A stretch of 64,000 nucleotides of DNA from positions 1 to 64,000 of the forward strand of contig JABLUY010000214.1 in the NCBI GenBank assembly GCA_013306675.1, written 5' to 3'. A program made the translations under genes and the position numbers. Source of the stretch: Thraustochytrium sp. TN22. Taxonomy: Eukaryota > Sar > Bigyra > Thraustochytrida > Thraustochytriidae. The notes under the pieces are model-generated. The model searched no databases and had not been told where the DNA came from. It saw nothing but the letters and a program-made list of their open reading frames with translations. Numbering within the stretch: position 1 is the stretch's first letter; every line of letters begins with the position of its first letter. Shown here piece after piece: positions 1-9,310 of the stretch.

Positions 1-58
1 TTTGCCGGAGGGCCCTTCGGGCCGCGGCGCCCTCGCTCGCTCGCCGGGGCGCGCGAGG

Positions 59-1339
59 ATGGCGGAGGGCGGGAGCGCGCGGCGCGTGGAGGATGAGCGG
101 CGGCGGCGGCTCGAGGCGGAGCTGGAGGAGAACTACCGCGAGCTGCTGTACTCGTTCGAGTCGTTCCTGGCGGTCTTCTTCCCGGTGGCGCTCACCATGA
201 TTGCAACGGGGCTCACCGTGGTGTACATCAACGACGGCACGAACGGGAACGGCAGCGGTGGGCTGTCGACGCTGCCCACGGTGCGCGACGAGAGCGAGGC
301 GACCTCGAGCGCCGACAAGGCGAGCGCCGCGCTGCTCAACGCGCTGCTCATCGTCGGCATCATCACGGGCGTCACCTTCCTCATGGTGCTTCTGTACAAG
401 TTCAACTGCTACCGCCTCATGATGGGCTGGCTCGTGGTCAGCACCGGCTTGCTACTCACCTTCTCCACCTCGTACCCGGTTCAGGTCGCCTTTTGGGTCT
501 ACGACGTGCCCTGGGACGAGGTCAGCTTCTGGATCTTCTTCTACAACTTTGGCGTCTGCGGCATTCTCGCCATCTTCTATCAAAAGGGCATGTACCCGCG
601 CGTCGGCCAGTTCTACCTAGTGACCGTCAGCGTCGTCATGGCCTGGCTGCTGCTGCGCGTGCTGCCCGAGTACACGAGCTGGGCGCTCCTTGTGCTGCTG
701 GCGCTCTACGACCTGTGCGCCGTGCTCACGCCTTGCGGCCCGCTCAACCTGCTCATCGGGCTCGCCGAGGAAAAGGAGGACCGCAACGGCGGCGCGGGCG
801 CCACACTGCCGGGCCTGCTCTACGAGGCGCGTGTCAATCAGACGCACGGCCTCAGCCGCGCGCCCGCCTCAGGCGGCGGCGGCGGCGGCGGCGGCGGAAG
901 TGCTGCGGGCGTAGCCCCGCTGCCGGGCATCATTTTCATGGCGGACGCCGCGCCACCAACGCGGCCTACGCGCCCCGCTGCGCGCCGCGCCTCGCTTGAT
1001 ATGCTTGAGGCCGCCACGCACGTGGGCATCCCGGACATCAACAACCGCGACGATGACGCCTTTGCCGACCGCAACACCATTAAGCTCGGCCTCGGCGACT
1101 TTGTATTCTACAGCGTCCTGGTCGGCCGCGCGGCGCTCCAGGGGTTTTCTACCTTTGCCGCCGTCTTCGTCACGGTCTTTGCCGGCCTTGCCGGCACGCT
1201 CATGCTGCTCGCCATTTATCAGCGCGCTCTGCCGGCGCTGCCCATCTCCATCCTCATCGGCGTTCCGCTCTTTTTCCTCAGCGAGCTCCTCATATCGCCC
1301 ATGACTGTGTCCTTGGCGCTCCGCTACCAGGGCATTTGA
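59..1339 (+). CDS. PSEN: Presenilin (gamma-secretase catalytic subunit / signal peptide peptidase-related aspartyl protease)
   Basis: This 426-residue intramembrane aspartyl protease would form the catalytic core of gamma-secretase and cleave type I membrane proteins in ER, Golgi or endosomal membranes. Nine hydrophobic segments fit the presenilin fold, starting near residues 34-56, 90-113 and 119-139. The first catalytic aspartate is D218 in the TM6 YD motif (LLALYDLCAVL). The second is D347 in the TM7 GLGDF motif. The family PAL motif is P392-A393-L394, before the last membrane segment. The hydrophilic loop (about 240-340) carries a nine-glycine run and is where presenilins are usually autocleaved. 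The ATG at 59 is the first in frame; the frame is open to the window edge, so an upstream start cannot be excluded. The stop lies inside a 33-bp tandem duplication. The family call is very secure. Confidence 0.95.
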   Translation: MAEGGSARRVEDERRRRLEAELEENYRELLYSFESFLAVFFPVALTMIATGLTVVYINDGTNGNGSGGLSTLPTVRDESEATSSADKASAALLNALLIVGIITGVTFLMVLLYKFNCYRLMMGWLVVSTGLLLTFSTSYPVQVAFWVYDVPWDEVSFWIFFYNFGVCGILAIFYQKGMYPRVGQFYLVTVSVVMAWLLLRVLPEYTSWALLVLLALYDLCAVLTPCGPLNLLIGLAEEKEDRNGGAGATLPGLLYEARVNQTHGLSRAPASGGGGGGGGGSAAGVAPLPGIIFMADAAPPTRPTRPAARRASLDMLEAATHVGIPDINNRDDDAFADRNTIKLGLGDFVFYSVLVGRAALQGFSTFAAVFVTVFAGLAGTLMLLAIYQRALPALPISILIGVPLFFLSELLISPMTVSLALRYQGI

Positions 1340-1381
1340 TCCTCCCAGGCGCTCCGCGGCCAGGGTATTTGATTCTCCCAG
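1316..1381 (+). repeat. 33-bp tandem duplication spanning the presenilin stop codon
   Basis: Copy 1 (1316-1348) and copy 2 (1349-1381) differ at four or five bases. Copy 1 encodes the presenilin C-terminus ALRYQGI and its TGA (1337-1339). Copy 2 keeps frame and encodes ALRGQGI followed by another TGA (1370-1372). Read-through of the first stop would add ten residues. Confidence 0.9.
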
Positions 1382-1700
1382 GCCGCGACCACGCGCACGC
1401 TGTCATCTTTGTTGTCGTAGTAGCTTGGTACTTTTGTGAAAGAGAGATTCGGACGAAACAAAACGAATCGAAACGTGTTGACACCTGTCGCCCTTTCCAG
1501 TGCATGATGTCTTCCTGGCGGGTGGTGTCTCCGAGTCGCGCGCCGCGCATTGGATGGCGCCCTGTGACTCGACTTGCACTCTGACCGGCATCACTCATGA
1601 TGACAGACACAGGATCCGTGCGGACTCGTTGCAGACCCTCATCGAGGCGAAGCTGAGGTTCCGCGGCTGCGGCGCGGCGCGGCTTCGGCGAGCGAGCGAG
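1340..1700. other. Intergenic region, presenilin to CSC1
   Basis: About 360 bp between two genes on the same strand. The first 42 bases hold the second copy of the presenilin-end duplication. The rest is less GC-rich around 1400-1480 and is the likely 3' end of presenilin plus the promoter of the next gene. The next gene's frame is open back to 1500, so part of this could be coding. No RNA gene was seen. Confidence 0.6.
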
Positions 1701-4604
1701 ATGGCGCGGCGCGGCGCGATGTGGCGCGCGGCGCTGGCCGCCGGCGCGCTCTGCGTGGCGCTAGCGGGCGCCGACCCGACCCTGGGGCCGACCATGACCA
1801 CGGCGCCATCTTCAACGCTGGCGCCCACGACCGAGCGGCCAACCTCGGCTGCGCCGACGACCTTAGCACCGACGACGTCAGCGCCGACCACGACGGCGCC
1901 GACCACGATGGCGCCGACCACGACGGCGCCGACCACGACGGCGCCGTCGTCGACGCATGCGCCCTCGGGCAGCGGCGTGCAGCGGCCCACGGACGACGCG
2001 CTGGTCTGGGGCGGGCTGGCGTACGGCGGGACGGCGGTCGCGCTGGTGGTGCTGTACATGGTGCTGGCGGCGAGCGCGGGCAGACAGGGCGGCCTTCAGC
2101 GGTGGCTGTCGCCGCGCGGGCCGGTGCGGTGGCGCAGCCTGCTGGAGCGGACCTGGCTTTGCGCCCTGCGCGTCAAGGAGGCGGATTTCGTGGCGCAGTG
2201 CGGGCTGGACGCCTACATGAGTCTACGCGGCATCCGGCTCCAGGCCAACGCGATGCTGCTGGCGTCGCTTCTGGTGTCGTCGGCGCTACTGCCGCTGTAC
2301 TACATGCAGGAGCAGCCTGCCAAGTGCGTGGACTTTTGCGCGGGCGTGGAGCATAATGCGAGCAAGGCCAAGGGCCACGATGCCTTCCTCTCGGACTGCG
2401 CGTGCCTTGTCGTGGACCGCCTCAGCATGGCGCACATCTCGCCACGGAGCCCGCTGCTGTGGTATCCGGTCGCCGGCCTGGCGCTCACGACCGTGGCCTT
2501 CATGCTGCTCCTGCGCAGCGAATACCGCGAGGTGGTGCGCATCCGCGCGGCTTACTGGGTGTCGCAGCCGCCGGAGATGTTCACCGTGCTCTGCGACGAT
2601 CTGCCCTCCCATCTCAACGTTCACACCGTCCATGGTTTGAGGCAGCACTTTAGCGGCATCTTTCCCGGTCAAGTCATCCGCGTGGACCCAGTGCGCTTCG
2701 ACGACGAGACGCTGCTGATCCGCATGCGCAAGGTGGGCGCCAAGCGCATGGCCTGCTACGACCGCATCACACGCCTCATGGCGCTGCGCGAGCGCTACGG
2801 CGGCGTGCCGGGCTGCCACGCGCTCAGCGTCAACTGCTGCTGCGGCCCGGGCAAGCTGGAACTGACCATCTCGCGCCTCGAGGAGCGCTACGAGCGCCTC
2901 AACCGCCAGTTCGAGGAGCTCTTCTACGCCTACCGCAAGGTCGAGGACGACGAGGCTGCGGGTAAGCTGGCGCGGCCCATGCGCTCGTGCTTCGTCACCT
3001 TCAACTCCGCCATGGCCGCCGCCGTGGCCTCACAGTCCGTCCTGGACCACCGCTACAGCGTGGTGGCGCTGCCTGCGTCCGAGCCGGACGACATCATCTG
3101 GTCTTCGCTGGGCTACGGCGCCACGCGCCGCGCCTGCAGCAAGTACGTAGCACGCGCCGGCATGTTCGTCCTGGTCCTCTCCTGGGGCGCCTTCACCGCC
3201 ACGGTGAGCGCGCTCACCTCGCTCAACGCCATCGAGCAGCGTGTGCCGCGCCTGCGCTCCTTCTTCGACCAGGAGCCCTTCCTCAAGTCTGTCCTCGAGC
3301 AGCTTGCACCCTTGCTCCTGTCCAGCCTTCTCGCCATCGTCAACCCGCTGGTCTGCCTGCTGGCGCGCATTGAGGCGCGCGCCTCCGAGTCCGACGCCGA
3401 CCAGCTCGCCACCACCTGGTACTTTGTCTTTCTCGTCGTGCAGGTCTTCATCTTCTACGGCGTCACCGGCCCGCTGCTCAATTCGCTGACGGCGATTCTC
3501 GACCACCCGTCCAAGATCGTCGACACCCTGGCGGCCAAGATCCCGGGCAATGCCTCCTTTTACATTCTCTTCTTCGCCTCCAAGCTCGTCACCTTCCTCT
3601 GCCTCGACATGTATCGTGTGGCGGACCTTTTCATGGACCTCCTGCGCCGCTGCATCTTTGGCGCCGCGCTCTCGCACCGTGACCGCCGGATCACGCGCTG
3701 CGGCTGCCACGTGCTCTCCTTTCCGGCGCACCGCACACTGTCGGCGCTCAACGGCCAGATGCTGCTGCTCTTCTTCATCGCCACCTGCTACATTGTCATC
3801 CAGCCGCTCATCGCTCCGGTTGCCTTCTGCTTCTTTTACATGGCTTACTTCGTCTACGCGCGTCAGTTCATGGCCGTCAACCGCCAGCGCTTCGACGCCG
3901 GCGGCACGCTCTGGACGCGCACCTACTACTGCTACGTGTCGGCCGTGCTCGTCGCGCAGCTCACGCTCATCGGTCTGCTCAGTCTGCGCGAGGGGCTCGT
4001 GCAGTCCTCTGCCGTGGTGGTGCTCTTCTTCACCACCGCCTTTGTCGCCGCCATGATTGACTTCCGCTACCGCCCGCTCGTGCGCAGCCTTCCGCTCGAT
4101 CTCGCCGCGCGCATCGACCACAAGGTCGACGAGGACGAGTCTGCCTCCATGCTTGCCAACTCCGTCTGGCAGTATGGCATGCTCACCGGCGAGGACCCGA
4201 ACTACTTGGGCCGCCGCATCGACGAGGCCGCAGGCGACTTTTCTTTCGATACGAACCTGCACCCAAGCGCAGCTGTCGCTGCTGCAACGGGCGTCAACCT
4301 CGACGACACCTTTGATACGGGCGACCGCGACGATGACGACGACGACGACGACGACGACGACGGCATGAACGATGCCATCATGGCCTCATACCGCAACAGC
4401 GCGCGACGTCAGGGCGGCGCGCACCGTGGAGACAGCGCGCTCTCGCGCCCGTCCGCTCGCACCGATGCTCGTGCGCTCGAGGTTTACTCGTATGAGCTTC
4501 CCGTGCTCCGCGAGCCACCCGCGCTGGAGCTGCCGCAGGCAGCCACGCGCGCGCCGGCTTACGATGGCACCTCGGCGTCCGAGCCGCTGCTGGAGCCCGC
4601 CTGA
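1701..4604 (+). CDS. CSC1/OSCA/TMEM63-family mechano- or osmosensitive cation channel
   Basis: This 967-residue polytopic membrane protein fits the DUF221 family of calcium-permeable channels gated by osmotic or mechanical stress. The ATG at 1701 gives a signal-like N-terminus (about residues 7-24), then a Thr/Pro/Ala-rich mucin-like stretch (about 28-95) built on APTT repeats. Three N-terminal membrane segments (about 100-124, 181-203, 250-272) precede a cytosolic loop (about 273-470) that includes RSCFVTFNSA, as in the PHM7 cytosolic domain. The channel core (about 480-795) includes DDIIWSSLGYG and NPLVCLLARIE-type family motifs. The tail has a run of ten or more aspartates near residue 880. 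The frame is open upstream to 1500, with an alternative ATG at 1554, but the signal-like sequence favours 1701. Transported ions cannot be told from sequence. Confidence 0.93.
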   Translation: MARRGAMWRAALAAGALCVALAGADPTLGPTMTTAPSSTLAPTTERPTSAAPTTLAPTTSAPTTTAPTTMAPTTTAPTTTAPSSTHAPSGSGVQRPTDDALVWGGLAYGGTAVALVVLYMVLAASAGRQGGLQRWLSPRGPVRWRSLLERTWLCALRVKEADFVAQCGLDAYMSLRGIRLQANAMLLASLLVSSALLPLYYMQEQPAKCVDFCAGVEHNASKAKGHDAFLSDCACLVVDRLSMAHISPRSPLLWYPVAGLALTTVAFMLLLRSEYREVVRIRAAYWVSQPPEMFTVLCDDLPSHLNVHTVHGLRQHFSGIFPGQVIRVDPVRFDDETLLIRMRKVGAKRMACYDRITRLMALRERYGGVPGCHALSVNCCCGPGKLELTISRLEERYERLNRQFEELFYAYRKVEDDEAAGKLARPMRSCFVTFNSAMAAAVASQSVLDHRYSVVALPASEPDDIIWSSLGYGATRRACSKYVARAGMFVLVLSWGAFTATVSALTSLNAIEQRVPRLRSFFDQEPFLKSVLEQLAPLLLSSLLAIVNPLVCLLARIEARASESDADQLATTWYFVFLVVQVFIFYGVTGPLLNSLTAILDHPSKIVDTLAAKIPGNASFYILFFASKLVTFLCLDMYRVADLFMDLLRRCIFGAALSHRDRRITRCGCHVLSFPAHRTLSALNGQMLLLFFIATCYIVIQPLIAPVAFCFFYMAYFVYARQFMAVNRQRFDAGGTLWTRTYYCYVSAVLVAQLTLIGLLSLREGLVQSSAVVVLFFTTAFVAAMIDFRYRPLVRSLPLDLAARIDHKVDEDESASMLANSVWQYGMLTGEDPNYLGRRIDEAAGDFSFDTNLHPSAAVAAATGVNLDDTFDTGDRDDDDDDDDDDDGMNDAIMASYRNSARRQGGAHRGDSALSRPSARTDARALEVYSYELPVLREPPALELPQAATRAPAYDGTSASEPLLEPA

Positions 4605-5110
4605 TGGGCCACCAGGAGACTGTGCCTGTGAGGAGCTTTCCACAAACGAGCGAGCAGCTGGAGGACAAGCGTGTCTTCTCCCCGAGCTCGCTCGGGCAAG
4701 CTTGCTTGCAACTTCGCCCCGCATGATATAGCCTGATAGCCCCCCAGTTGAAGAATGAATCAAGTTGCCCTCGCTCACGAACCGTCTCGGAGAGCTCGTA
4801 AAGAAGACCAGGGGGTCGTCCAGCACACGCCGCTTGCGCCGGCGGCCCCGGGCTGCAGAAGCTGGTCCAGCGCAGTGCGCTCAACTTCTCTCCTTCAGGC
4901 GAGCTCGGTTGCCTCCTTTTGATCCAGAGAGGCCCTGGAGACGCGCCCTTTCCCGTCACGAAAAACAAGACATGGACGGTGCAGTGCAGCAGTAGGCTGA
5001 ATGAAGATCGGTCTTAATGTTGGTCAGATCGCTTCTGATCTCTGCAGCGAAATCGTCGCCGTTACGTACATGTGACATGGCCAAAAAAACAAGAGAGAAG
5101 AAAAAGTCAG
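4605..5110. other. Convergent intergenic region, CSC1 / AGC kinase
   Basis: About 500 bp between two converging 3' ends. Nothing coding or structured is evident. It should hold the terminators and poly(A) sites of both genes. Confidence 0.6.
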
Positions 5111-8100
5111 TCAGACCAGCTCGGCCTTCCAGTCGAAGTTGTTGAAGCTCTCGACGGTGGATGTGGTCGTTTGGCGGTTCAGAAGGAGCGCTTCGTCGTC
5201 CTCGTCGTAATCCCGCGTGCGGCCGCTGTGAAAACCCGAGCCCAGTCGCGCGTCGCGATCGTCCGAGTGCGTGCGGCCGCGGAAGGGCTCCGAGACGGCG
5301 CGCTCGAGCCCGGCGGCGTTCGGGTCGGCTCCCGGGCCGGAGGACGCCGATGCGGACGTTGGCCGGCCAGAGACAGAGCGCACCCAGCCACGCATGCGAC
5401 GCCAGGCGGAGAGCCCCGAGCCCGAGGAGCTGCGCGCAGTGCGGCCAAGGACCATCCCGGGGGGGCTGCCGGTCGAGACGGCCGCGCTGGCCTCCGAAGA
5501 GGCCACCGTGGTGCTCGACGCGTGGCTGCGCGCATCGTCAGAGTCGTCGGACGCAAGCTTGGCCGCGGCGACATAGCCCCGCGGCGGGGCAAAGTGCACG
5601 TCGAGTGCCGGAAGCATGGACAGTGGCGCCGTAGCAGCGGAGGAGTCCTCCGTGTCCATGTCGAGCGGGTGGAGCGGCTCGTTCATCGCTGCGCCGTGGT
5701 CACGCGCCGGCATGCCGAGGGAGCCGGCGGAACGCCCGCGCAGCAGCGTGATGCGGCCGGAGATGGCCCGGCGCGGCATGAACGGCCGCGCGAGCCCCGT
5801 GGTCGCGCCAGGGTCGCCGGCGGGGGCAACCGCCTTGCGAATGGCACTGAGTGAGCGACGGCGCGTGTCCAAGACGGCGGGTGGCGGCGCCTGTCCCAGT
5901 GTGGCGGCGGCGGCGGCGGGCGAGGCTGCCGGCGCGAGTTGCAAGTCCCCGTAGCTATTCGCATGGGCGAGAAAGATGTTGTCGCTGGTCGAGATGCGGT
6001 GCGAGGCGATGGCGCGGCGGTCTTGGCGGTGCAGGTGCAGGCGCGGCTTGAGTTTGTGGAAGCCGCTACTGTTCCTGAGCGAGGACCAGTTGATGCCGTC
6101 GAAGAAGGCGTGGCGCTTGGCCTGCTCGAGCGGCAGGCGACGCGCCGGCCGGCGGCAGAGCAACGCCGTGATGAGGTCCTGCGCTTCGCTGGACGCCTGA
6201 GTAGAGAGCGGGAAGTCGAGGCTGTGCTCGGGGCTGAGGATGGCCTTGAAGAGCTGGCGCTGCGCCTGGTCGCCAAGCGCGACCTCGGAGCGCGCAAGCG
6301 CACCAAAGGGCGGCGCGCCGTGCAGAAGCTCATACAGGAGGACGCCAAGTCCCCACAGGTCGACCGCGCTGCTCTGCGGCTCGCCGCTCACCACCTCGGG
6401 CGACATGTACTCGAGCGTGCCGACAAAGGAGGTGGATCGCAGGTCGACGAGGTCGCCCTGGCGCGCGCCGGCCTTGGAGATGCCAAAGTCTCCGATGCGA
6501 ATGTGGCCGTCCACGTTGAGCATCACGTTCTGCGGTTTGAGGTCGCGATACACAAAGCCGGCGCGGTGTAGGAACAAGAGGCCCTCGATGATCTCGGCCG
6601 CAATGAACTGCACCTGCGCCGGGTTGAGCGCGAAGTCGAGGAGGAGGTCGCGCGGCGTGCGGCGGCGGTTGCGGTGCGAGTCGAAGAAGCCGACGAAGGT
6701 GAGCGCGCCAATCAGGCCGTGCCCCTCGGCGGCGGCGTCCATGGCGAGGCGGTAGTTCTCCTTTTCGAGCGTCTGCGCACGGACCTCGTGCTCGCGCAGC
6801 ATGGACTCATGCAAGTTGCCGCCGGCGCAGTACTCCATGACGAGGAAGAGCATGTCGTCGGAGTGGAAGGCGAACTTGAGGCGCGTGATGAAGGGCGCGT
6901 CCTCGGAACGCGTGAGGATCTCGCGCTCCGTGATGACGCGCTCGATCTTGTTGCATGCCACCACCTCGGCCTTGTTCAGCACCTTCATGGCGAAGCGCTT
7001 ACGAGAGTGTTTGTGCTGCACGAGGTAGACCTGGCCGCTGCCGCCGGTGCCCACGACGCGCAACGGGTCAAAGTCCTCGGCGCGCGTGCCGAGCGTGACG
7101 CCCAGCGCGGGCGCGGACGCGCTGGCCGCGGGCGAGCCCTGCTGCTGCTCCGTCAGCAGGTACCTCTTCGAAATGGGGTCGGACCCGTCCGTGACACCAT
7201 GCTTGGCTTCCGGGGTGGACCGCGCACCGGCCAGGTCGTCTTCGCTGCTGCTGGACTTGGACGAGCGTGTGGCCGAGGCCCAGGCGGCCGCGGCCGCGGC
7301 CGAGGTCTGCGGCGCGGGGGCGCGGCCCGCGACCACGCCACCTGCGGCCGCCTGCGCGAGCTCGGTCACCGTGTCGTCGGCCGAGTGAAAGGAGAGGGCG
7401 CGCCAGCAGCGCTCAAAGTTATCGTTGCCGATGAGCCAGAGCTCGTGCACGCTGTCGACCGCGTAGATGACCTCGCCGTCCTCGCTGTCGCTTTCAGACC
7501 CGCACGTCTCGGCGGAGGGAACCCGCGCGATCATGTCGCCAAGCCCGTCCAGATTGTTGTCCTCCAGCTCGTCGTCGGTCCCCATGTCCGAGTCATCGAC
7601 ATCGACGTCGACATCGACGTCGACGTCGACGTCGACGTTGCCATCTCCGTCATCGCCATCATCATCATGGTCGGCGTCGCGTTCGACTTCGTCGGCGTCA
7701 TTAGCGCCGCCGCCGACTTCCTCGTGCTCATAATCAGCGCTGTCGGCGGCCCTGCAGGCGGCGTCGGCGTCGTTACCATCCCGGCCAAAGTTGTCGTCAG
7801 TCGCGCTGTCCATCACGCCGTCGGTCACGCCGTCGGCCTCGCCATGGTCGCGGTGGGAAGCGAGAGCACGTCGGTCGCGGCGTCGGCGCTGCTGGCGGCC
7901 GTGCGGGTCATGTCGCGAAGTGACGACGGAGATCTTGCGCGGCAGCACGCCGAGCGCGGACGGAGGCGCGGTCGCCGCGGACTGCGACGCGCAAGGCCGC
8001 GCCCACACCTCGACGCAGCAGCGCTTGAGCTCGTTGCGCTCACGGCGTCCCTCGGCTGGGCCGCGCGAGATGCGGTGCGCCGCCAGCACCTTGATACCGG

Positions 8101-8479
8101 CGACGCGCCAGCGGTGGCGCGCGCCGCGCTTGGTGTGCAGCATGCGCAGGAAGTGGTTGACGGCCACGACGCGCAGCATGGCCACGCGCCACGCGTGGCG
8201 CAGCCTGCGTTTGCGCGCGCGCTCCCCTGCCACCGTGAAGGCCTGCGCGGCCCGCACCTGCAGGATGGACTTGCGCCAGCGCACCTGCGACAGCGTCGGC
8301 CCTTCCTGCCACGCCGTCGCCGCCTGCAGCCCGCCGCGCCTGCGCGCCTGCTCCAGCGCGCGCTCGATGATGACGCCCTCCGCGCCGCTGCCCACGGGCG
8401 CCGACGGCGGCCTCTCCGGCACCGCTGCCGCGGCCGCCGCGCGCGTGGACGGCGGCGTGCGCGCGCGCGGCCTCGCCAT
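5111..8479 (-). CDS. AGC-type serine/threonine protein kinase with large N- and C-terminal extensions
   Basis: This 1122-residue protein has one kinase domain at about 470-800. Visible motifs are the glycine loop GTGGSGQV (near 476), the VAIK-type lysine K499 (FAMKVL), catalytic D646 (YRDLKPQN), DFG D664 (GDFGISK) and FVGTLEYMSPE, a typical AGC activation and P+1 segment. About 45 extra residues sit between the hinge region (GGNLHESM) and the helix beginning NPAQVQFIAAEI. The N-terminus (about 50-150) has basic repeats around a RHxWRVA core. An acidic Asp/Val dipeptide run, encoded by a GTCGAC-type repeat near 7594-7636, precedes the kinase. The long Ser-rich tail has several R-x-x-S sites. 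ATG 8479 was chosen because the sequence before it is GC-skewed low complexity. The nearest AGC subfamily is not clear; no PH, C2 or hydrophobic-motif extension was recognised. Confidence 0.9.
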   Translation of the reverse strand: MARPRARTPPSTRAAAAAAVPERPPSAPVGSGAEGVIIERALEQARRRGGLQAATAWQEGPTLSQVRWRKSILQVRAAQAFTVAGERARKRRLRHAWRVAMLRVVAVNHFLRMLHTKRGARHRWRVAGIKVLAAHRISRGPAEGRRERNELKRCCVEVWARPCASQSAATAPPSALGVLPRKISVVTSRHDPHGRQQRRRRDRRALASHRDHGEADGVTDGVMDSATDDNFGRDGNDADAACRAADSADYEHEEVGGGANDADEVERDADHDDDGDDGDGNVDVDVDVDVDVDVDDSDMGTDDELEDNNLDGLGDMIARVPSAETCGSESDSEDGEVIYAVDSVHELWLIGNDNFERCWRALSFHSADDTVTELAQAAAGGVVAGRAPAPQTSAAAAAAWASATRSSKSSSSEDDLAGARSTPEAKHGVTDGSDPISKRYLLTEQQQGSPAASASAPALGVTLGTRAEDFDPLRVVGTGGSGQVYLVQHKHSRKRFAMKVLNKAEVVACNKIERVITEREILTRSEDAPFITRLKFAFHSDDMLFLVMEYCAGGNLHESMLREHEVRAQTLEKENYRLAMDAAAEGHGLIGALTFVGFFDSHRNRRRTPRDLLLDFALNPAQVQFIAAEIIEGLLFLHRAGFVYRDLKPQNVMLNVDGHIRIGDFGISKAGARQGDLVDLRSTSFVGTLEYMSPEVVSGEPQSSAVDLWGLGVLLYELLHGAPPFGALARSEVALGDQAQRQLFKAILSPEHSLDFPLSTQASSEAQDLITALLCRRPARRLPLEQAKRHAFFDGINWSSLRNSSGFHKLKPRLHLHRQDRRAIASHRISTSDNIFLAHANSYGDLQLAPAASPAAAAATLGQAPPPAVLDTRRRSLSAIRKAVAPAGDPGATTGLARPFMPRRAISGRITLLRGRSAGSLGMPARDHGAAMNEPLHPLDMDTEDSSAATAPLSMLPALDVHFAPPRGYVAAAKLASDDSDDARSHASSTTVASSEASAAVSTGSPPGMVLGRTARSSSGSGLSAWRRMRGWVRSVSGRPTSASASSGPGADPNAAGLERAVSEPFRGRTHSDDRDARLGSGFHSGRTRDYDEDDEALLLNRQTTTSTVESFNNFDWKAELV

Positions 8480-9310
8480 GCTTCGCGCGCCTCCCCCCTC
8501 CGCGCCTGCGCCTGCGCTGCCGCGAGCGCGCGCGCGAGGGCGGGACCGCTCTGGTTTGCGCGCCTGTCTGGCGCGCGGCGACCGCGAGCGAGCGCGAGGC
8601 TGGGCCAGGCCAGGCCAGGCCAGGCCGGCGCTGCTCGAGGGGGCGAGGGAGGGAGGCCGCACGAGACAGAGGTGGCGCCCCGCACTGCTGCACGCGCCGC
8701 TGCCGTGGCCGCCAACTGCAGTGCCAGTGCCGCTCAGTGAGTGGCGCCAACTTGGTTGATCAGAAGTCTTGCGGCGCAACTGGTTGCAGACTGTTGCACA
8801 GTTGCAGTGCAGCGAGGCTGGTTGGCGGCACGAAGTGAGCGCACCCCTGCCGTGGCAGCAACTTGAAGGCTAGGCAAGCCGCAGCCCGCCGTGACCGCAG
8901 GCACTGACAGGCCTCGGCCTCGGCCGCGGGCTGGTGGCTGGCAGGCTGCGCGTGCGTGCCGGGGCGGGCCACTGGCGGCCCGGGGCGGCCGGCTCGAGCA
9001 GCCAGGTCCGAGCACGGCCGCAGGGGCTGCTGCTGCTGCTGGGGAAAGAGGTGGTGGCCACGGGGCCTGCACTGGCCAGTAGCGCGGCGGCACGTGATTG
9101 TCTTTTGGTAGCAAGGTTCGTGGTGGCTCGCGGTGGCGGCTGTGGTGGTGAGTCTGGACTCGGACGAACTGGCGGCGGGGGTGACTCGGATGTTGATGTT
9201 GGCTTTTTTATGTAGTTTACATTGCGATGACAGCAGGAGGCCGCTCGAGAACGAACGCGCGGCGTCTCGAGTCGCGCGTCTGTGCTGCTCCTTACTTTTA
9301 TAAAAAAGTG
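8480..9310. other. Intergenic region upstream of the AGC kinase
   Basis: About 830 bp between two genes on the minus strand: the kinase's upstream region and the 3' end of the sulfotransferase. A pentanucleotide repeat (GGCCA units, 8603-8626) sits about 130 bp before the kinase ATG. No gene was recognised. Confidence 0.6.

Noticed and set aside
3030-4262. 410-codon minus-strand open frame under the CSC1 gene
   Set aside because: It is the antisense shadow of a clear membrane-protein gene; composition is Glu/Arg/Val-rich with no family motif.
6674-8740. 688-codon plus-strand open frame opposite the AGC kinase
   Set aside because: It mirrors the kinase and its repeats; the kinase motifs on the other strand are decisive.
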